From NCBI GenBank assembly GCA_032358165.1, contig JAALGY010000043.1, positions 1,550,001-1,614,000 on the forward strand: a stretch of DNA of 64,000 bases, given 5' to 3'. The notes beneath the pieces were generated by a model. It saw nothing but the letters and a program-made list of their open reading frames with translations. It searched no databases and was not told where the DNA came from. Shown one piece after another: positions 58,701 to 64,000 of this stretch. Within the stretch, counting starts at the first letter, position 1. Each line of letters begins with the position of its first letter. Source of the stretch: Diplosphaera chodatii (Eukaryota; Chlorophyta; Trebouxiophyceae; Prasiolales; Stichococcaceae). A program made the translations under genes and the position numbers.

Positions 58701-60431
58701 TATTGGCCGCTGCCCACCTTCCGGGTGGTGGCCGCCGACCGCCCGTCCGAGCCCCTCACCGCCAAGTCCTGCACCGGCTGCTGGACGCAGGCGCGTGCTG
58801 TGCAACCCAACTTCAAGCCTTTGCCTAATGTTGCAGAACCAATATGATGTACAACCAGCTGTAAGACTGTTTCTGCCGAGGACCAACCGAAAGGTTTGCA
58901 AGTAGATGCTGTCAACATGCAAAACCGACATTGTGTCCCAAGCGAGCACCGAGTCAGGGTGGCCTGCTGTGCAGGTGCTGAAGCGGATCAATGCGGAGAT
59001 CGAGGCGCGGCGGACCGCGGGCGAGAACCTGGCGCCGCCGCCCAAGACCGCCATCGCGGGCCCCGAGTACTTTGGCCTCAACCAGCCCGAGGTGCGGCGG
59101 TGGTGGGACGTGCCGCAGAGTTGTGCTGATATGCTCCAATGTGCACAGCGTGCTGCAGCGCATCCGTTGGACTGCTGTAGCATGCGCAACTGGGGCTGAG
59201 GATGAGGCACTGTTTGGAAAGCCTTGGTGTTGTCTTGGCCGGCTGGCTCTGACCGCAGCCACGCTGATCTGTGCATAACATCGCTGTCTGCAGATCGAGG
59301 AGCAGATCGAGTCGCTGGACCCCGACTGCCGGTGCGACCTGTACTGGGTGGGCAAGGGCGACCGCGCGGCCGTTGCTGCAGGGCTGCCTGCGGCGCCACC
59401 GCTGCCCTCCACAGCTGCCTTGCCCCGCGGCGGCACCAGCGGCCCCAGCGCAGGGCCAGGTCGCGGCCGGAAGAAGCGCCGGAGGTACATGCTCACTCGC
59501 TGCAGAGTGTCGACACCCCACGGGCCATGAGTACCTTGGCAGCTGCAGCTCTGAGTCATCTACGGCGTGCACCCTGATGACCACCTCAGCACATGCAGGG
59601 GCGATGATGAGGACACAGACGAGGAGGCGGGCGGCAACGGCCTCGCCAACAAGTGCGCTTTGGCTGACCTCTGCAATACGCCCGCCAGCAGATGCAGTGC
59701 GAATATGCTCATTGCCATGCCGCGTAGCTGCTTGGCCCTGTGACACCATCGGCCCCAGCATATCTCCATATGCAGCAGCTGCAGCAGATTAACCGCATGG
59801 TCATTTGATCTCACGCCGCGACCCTGCATGCCGGCGCAGGTGGTCGGCGCTGACCCGCAGCGCGCGGTACAGGACGCGGTGCGGGGCGGAGGGCGCGGCG
59901 GGGGTGGACGCCGACAACCCGCTGCCCACGCGCCTGGACCCCATCACCCTGGAGCCCGTCGTCTCCCCCGCCATAAGCCCCTACGGCCACGTCATGGGCG
60001 CCGCCACCTGGAAGGTGCGTCAGGCGTCCGGGTCTGCCTTTCGATGCCGCCTTTCATGCACAACACTTCAGCCCCTGTTGGCCGCGTAATGGACGCTGCA
60101 ACCTGAACAATGTGTGCAGACCTTGCTGCTGCCAGCAAGCAACGCTAAGCTTGCCTGAACAGCCTCCTACGCCGATGCCATGGTCTGAGTACAATTGGAG
60201 TTTCTTCGTGGGCCGTCTGCCCAGCAGCATTGAGATTTGCTGCTGGGCTTGTACACATGCCCTATTCCTATTTGCCGTTCGTTCTCACTGGTGTACACAA
60301 CATGCGCCCTGCAGGCGGTGCTGGCGGAGAAGGGCAAGTGCCCCTTCACGGGGCAGCCGCTGGCGTGGCACCAGTGCACCATGCTGACACACGCCAACAT
60401 CCAGCGCTTCCGCGACCGCATCCGCGACTGA
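55786..60431 (+). CDS. CUE-like + FYRN/FYRC + U-box-like protein
   Basis: Exons: 55786-55926, 56096-56223 or 56227, about 56338-56404, 56655-57587, 57765-57885, 58043-58154, 58320-58413, 58662-58790, 58975-59109, 59294-59484, 59599-59652, 59840-60014 and 60315-60431; about 800 residues. After a short helical start, exon 2 is CUE/UBA-like (VAHLQEVHEDIS, ALEECDGSEDAAAEALADTL). Exon 4 encodes about 310 Ala/Ser/Pro-rich residues. FYRN follows (EDGWFNAGYIFPDGFASR), then FYRC (PTFRVVAADRPSEPLTAK, GPEYFGLNQPEV, QIESLDPDCRCDLYW), a basic/acidic linker, and a C-terminal U-box-like fold (LDPITLEPVVSPAISPYGHV, KCPFTGQPLAWHQC, TLTHANIQRFRD-like end). FYR pairs occur in chromatin proteins such as MLL/ATX and TBRG1. 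A chromatin or nuclear ubiquitin role is inferred. The exon 2/3 junction is unresolved, and the intron at 58791 begins GC. Confidence 0.75.
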
Positions 60432-61469
60432 GGCCGGAATGCACAGCGTCGTCAGCTCGTGACTGCCGGGGACGTTCCACGGACTTGGCATTGCCCCACA
60501 GCCCTGGGCAGCAGGGCGGGATGAAGGAGACAGCGATAATATTGCACGCTGCAAGCAATGGCTGCCGCCCGCCCTCCACATGGCAGAACAAGACTGTGCA
60601 ATAGATGAGCAAAAAGTAGCGGCAAGCAAGTATGTGATCAGTCTCTTCGACAATACGTTTCACATGGGCTTGTTCACAGCAGGCATATCAGCAAAACCGG
60701 TGTTGGTAGCTTTTCAACATCAGCTTGACTTGCAGTGCAGCATGCAGCTTCGACCCTTGATGGATCTGGCCTTGCCGCTATCCGTTATCCACACCATAGT
60801 ACAGCAGGGCAACGAGGTCGATGTGACCAGTGCACAGGAGAGCATCGTCTGCCACCATCTGGTATGACAGGACGGACGGATGCATGTTGTCCAGGTTCAA
60901 CCCTCGCGATCATGCAGTGCAGTCGATGTGGATCTTCATGCCTGCATGTCAGCAGGTCGAATGTCGGGCAGGGTACATGTCATTGCTGTGCCTCACTCTC
61001 AAAGTGGCTTAAAACGTTCATGCGGCATGATGTTTGCATTGCTGCCTTGGTCTGCAGCACCCACCTTTATTGCAGTGCCCTACACAGGAGCAAGGGGAAC
61101 CCTTGTTGCCGCCAGCACGTCCAGGTGGACAGCTTGAATGGTGCCGGTTCATGCATGCGATCTGGATGCTACATGCAGACTCTGCCGGTATCAGCAATCT
61201 ACCCACCGTCAACAGGGCAGGCCAGGTCAGTCTTGCCAGTGGTCAGGCACCTACAAACGAAGATGGCTTCATGCGAGAAATGATAACCAGCTTGTAAACA
61301 GCGCACATCTTCAGGACACTGGTACAGCCATGTTGGGAGGCAGGCACGCACGTGAACTTGAAGGTGCCATCTGCAAACAGGGCAGAGACCAAAATCATGT
61401 CATGCTTCCTCCTTGGCTGCTTATTAGCGCATGCTGGGTGGTACCAGCTGTGCTGTGATGCTTGCAACT
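60432..61469. other. Convergent intergenic region
   Basis: Between the stop of the FYR gene (plus) and that of the small membrane protein (minus). One plus-strand frame (60580-60867, 95 codons) is open but has no splice or family support. Nothing else is seen. Confidence 0.4.
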
Positions 61470-62545
61470 TCAATGGGAGTTAGTCTGCACAAAGCACAAA
61501 ACAAGCAAGCAGAAGACCAGCGCACCAGGGTGTGGTGGCACGACGATGGATGCAGGGGTGGGTGGCACGCAGTTGCTCAGCTCGGGGATCTTGTAGACAC
61601 CATGCTCATCAGGTGCCTGCAAAGTCACAGATTCATCCGTTGTCCAGCACTTGCGCATAAAGTAAACGGAGCATGTTCAGCTGGTCAATGGACCAGGCGG
61701 AAGCCAAGCTGTACCGATTTGCTCCAGTCCAGAATGACGAAACCGTTTTTTGACAGCGTCTGAGCCGGGAAGCCGTTTGGGTTGATTCCTATGGCCAGTA
61801 TGATCACAGTCATCAGCAGCGTCACGCAGACTGCACGCAGCAGCGCTGTAACGCGGACAAATCTTGTCAGTGACACCACTGCAGATACACACATACATCT
61901 GCAATGTGAATCAGGTTTTGACAGCCGTATCACAGCGCTGCGCCAAGCATTTGTGTCCTGCGCACAATCGGACGTACCTTCGTCCTGCAGCAGGCATAGC
62001 GACCTGTTTTACCATACAATCGAACCCTCTCGCTCGGGTTCGGAGCCACAGCGAGCAGCTGATGAATGACACTCGGCATGCTCGGCAATGGACGCTACAT
62101 ATGGGGCAGTCCAATGCATGCCAACAGCTTGTCATCGGGCGCAAATTGCAGACTACTGCAAACATGTAAAGCCATCTGGCCATAATAACACGCTCTGTGC
62201 ACTGCAACCGCCGCCCAATCCAAGGCCGCAAAGGCAGTCTGCCGTTGGTGTAGCAGGGCTGACTCAACCCTCCTACACGCCCATCTCACCTTGAAGCAAG
62301 AAGTTAGCCTCGCACCGAGAGTGAGAGCAGGCAGCCTTGCACGCACGAGGTTCTGGCTGGCTTTGCACGGAAGCAACGTCGCCTACAAGGTAGAAGGAAA
62401 GGCCCACCTTCCAGGTGAAAGTCATCTGGCACTCCACGCTCGCCGCTGTTGCAAGTGCCAGCAGCATGCATGCTGTCAAGACCGCACCAGCAGAGCACGA
62501 CCCCGTCATCCTTCCGCCAGTTCTCACAACGGCGGCGTGCTCCAT
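61470..62545 (-). CDS. Small secreted/membrane protein with Cys motif
   Basis: Three minus-strand exons in phase: 62545-62290, 61878-61694 and 61616-61470; about 195 residues. The N-terminus resembles a signal peptide (GAVLTACMLLALATAASVEC). A short Cys cluster follows (ACKAACSHSRCEANFLLQ), reminiscent of PAN/WSC-like spacing but too short to assign. Exon 2 has a strong transmembrane helix (AVCVTLLMTVIILAIGI). Exon 3 is Pro-rich with a final hydrophobic run (ALVFCLLVLCFVQ) before the stop. Family unknown. An alternative donor after the signal peptide (GTGGGC at about 62397) would shorten exon 1 and change the phase. Confidence 0.45.
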
Positions 62546-63212
62546 CGTCAAGTCGTCGGCGGTCACTGCACTGTGCGTGTTCGTCTCAGGCGCCCGCCGA
62601 AAACCTCTGCACATGTGCCAGGTGATCGCGCCAAGATGTGCAGTCACGTGCGGGTCGCCATCTGTCAAGCAACTGTTGACTAGCAGATAGAAGCATGCAT
62701 TGCATCGCTGGGCTTAGCACCCTGCCACCATGGTCGTCATCATGCCTTGTTTGCCTTCTGTATGTGGCGCAGGCAGAGGCCATATTTACTGATATCAGCA
62801 GCGTGTCCTCCCATCAAAAGGCTCATTTGCATGTTGCCCTGCTGCATGCATGTGAAGGCGTGCAGGCATGCAGCAAATTGTTGCCACTCTGCATGCAAGA
62901 ATCCAGTCAGGTGAGTACAAACCCCCGCAATGCTGTGATGTTGGCAGTCCATCAGCACCAGCATAAACCGCCCTTTGTGTCCCAGGCAGACAGGCACGCT
63001 TTCAGCGTTCATGTGATGCCGCGACCTGCCGCCTCGGCCGCACCAGGGTACCAGCAGCTCCACCGCTGTTGACTGCAGCTGGCCGACACATGCATTTGGA
63101 GCGTGTGCCGCCCTCCAGCGTCTGCTCAAAGACTTTTGCCGCTCCAGACCCATCACAGGGGCGGCTGCGGTCCGTGCTTTGTGTCTGGCGCTGACCAGGC
63201 GCCGCTGGTGCA
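62546..63212. other. Intergenic region between two minus-strand genes
   Basis: Would contain the 3' UTR of the 63 kb gene and the promoter of the 62 kb gene. No supported exon. A plus-strand frame at 62695-63072 is open but unsupported. Confidence 0.4.
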
Positions 63213-63958
63213 CTACGCATCCTCGAACTCCTCATCTCCTGGCTCCTCGTCAGCGCTGCCGCCTGCGCCTCGCCCCACACCCTCAGCACCTTGCGCCCGC
63301 TGCAGCATCTGCTCCAGCAGCTTCTCCTCCAACTGCGAAATTCAGCAAGTTCATCTTTGGGCTGCGCTCCTCCTCTGTCAGTCAAAGCAGCGCCGCCAGT
63401 ACAAACTGTGCTGATGTAACACCGGGAAATGGTGTCTGCACGCTGAGCATGGAGCTGCTGCACGTGTGCTGCACTCGCATGCGTTGTGCCAGCGCTTCGT
63501 GTAGCTTCGGGCTTTGAGAGGTAAATTGAGCATTGAGCTGCCGGCAGCGTCGCACCCGCAGCTGCTTCAGCTGCTGCCCCACGCGCAGGTGCGCCGCGCT
63601 GATCGTCGTCTGCTGCACGTCCAGCGCTGCCAGCAGCTCCTGCACAGCGGCAGTGCGATTTGAACGCGTCTAATACGTGGTGAAGCAGCGTTGGCCGCTG
63701 CTGTCCTCACAGAGGCTGACACAACCCCCTCGCTGTGAGCACACCAATGACATTTGGCTGGGCATGCACAGTGGAAGGTCATGATGAACGCCGAAAGGGT
63801 GCAAGCACCATGAATCCGATCTCTGAAGCGTCACAAGTGAGTCCAGCATGCCATCAGTCCGCACGACGTTTGCAGCAGCGGCTGCATGCGCCAGTCACCT
63901 TGGGCCCAATGATGGCAGGCTCCCTGCGGCGCGGCGCCTTCCGCTCCTTTGGGGCCAT
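63213..63958 (-). CDS. Small coiled-coil protein with acidic tail
   Basis: Three minus-strand exons, all phase 0: 63958-63899, 63639-63556 and 63332-63213; 87 residues. The start is basic (MAPKERKAPRRREPAIIGPK). The middle is amphipathic helix (ELLAALDVQQTTISAAHLR, then QQLKQLR and LEEKLLEQMLQR). The end is acidic (DEEPGDEEFEDA). Size, a leucine-rich helix containing an LKxLxxEE-like stretch, and the acidic tail recall SNAPC5 (SNAP19), the smallest SNAPc subunit of snRNA-gene transcription. Any small helical subunit could look like this. The window ends 42 bp upstream of the start, so a further 5' exon is possible. Confidence 0.5.
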
Positions 63959-64000
63959 GCCGCTCACCAATCGCTAGGGGCTTGACATCACGGCTGACGA

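Noticed and set aside
1..64000. tRNA, rRNA, CRISPR arrays, bacterial operons or ribosome-binding sites
   Set aside because: None recognised by eye; the intron-rich structure is eukaryotic, so bacterial-type features are not expected.

Overview
The window looks like nuclear DNA of a unicellular green alga (Chlorophyta). Coding exons are GC-rich and short. Introns are mostly 80-200 bp, with GTGAGT- or GTGCGT-type donors and TGCAG acceptors, and there are about 10-25 exons per gene. The gene set (plastid-type SppA protease, PILS-type carrier, LHT-like amino-acid permease, pyruvate decarboxylase, KDZ transposase relic) fits that reading. The class or genus cannot be fixed from sequence alone. All models were built by eye from splice sites, reading-frame phase and remembered family motifs. 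No search was run.

Left part (1-14.4 kb): the start of a BRCA1/BARD1-type RING gene (minus) runs off the left edge. Divergent from it is an 18-exon long coiled-coil protein (plus) with a transit-peptide-like N-terminus. Converging on that is a 25-exon PhoD-related gene (minus) whose motif blocks appear to have lost metal-ligand residues.

Middle (14.8-34.4 kb): SppA (plus) sits head-to-head with the PhoD-like gene. Then come unidentified plus-strand exons (19-25 kb) and a gene-poor stretch. A decayed KDZ-type transposase (minus, 27.4-30.5 kb) follows, then fragments of a receptor-like kinase and an F-box-like exon (minus).

Right part (34.7-64 kb): a U-box protein with a hydrophobic N-terminal half, an LHT/AAAP amino-acid permease with an unusually long first intron, a membrane RING-H2 ligase (minus), a PILS carrier (plus), pyruvate decarboxylase (minus), a CUE-FYRN-FYRC-U-box-like fusion (plus), and two small minus-strand genes (a membrane protein and an 87-residue coiled-coil protein).

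The genes do not form a pathway. Four putative ubiquitin-system proteins occur together (BRCA1-type RING, U-box, RING-H2, FYR/U-box-like), as is common by chance in algal genomes. Recurrent structural features are short divergent intergenic regions and several introns that appear to be GC-AG.
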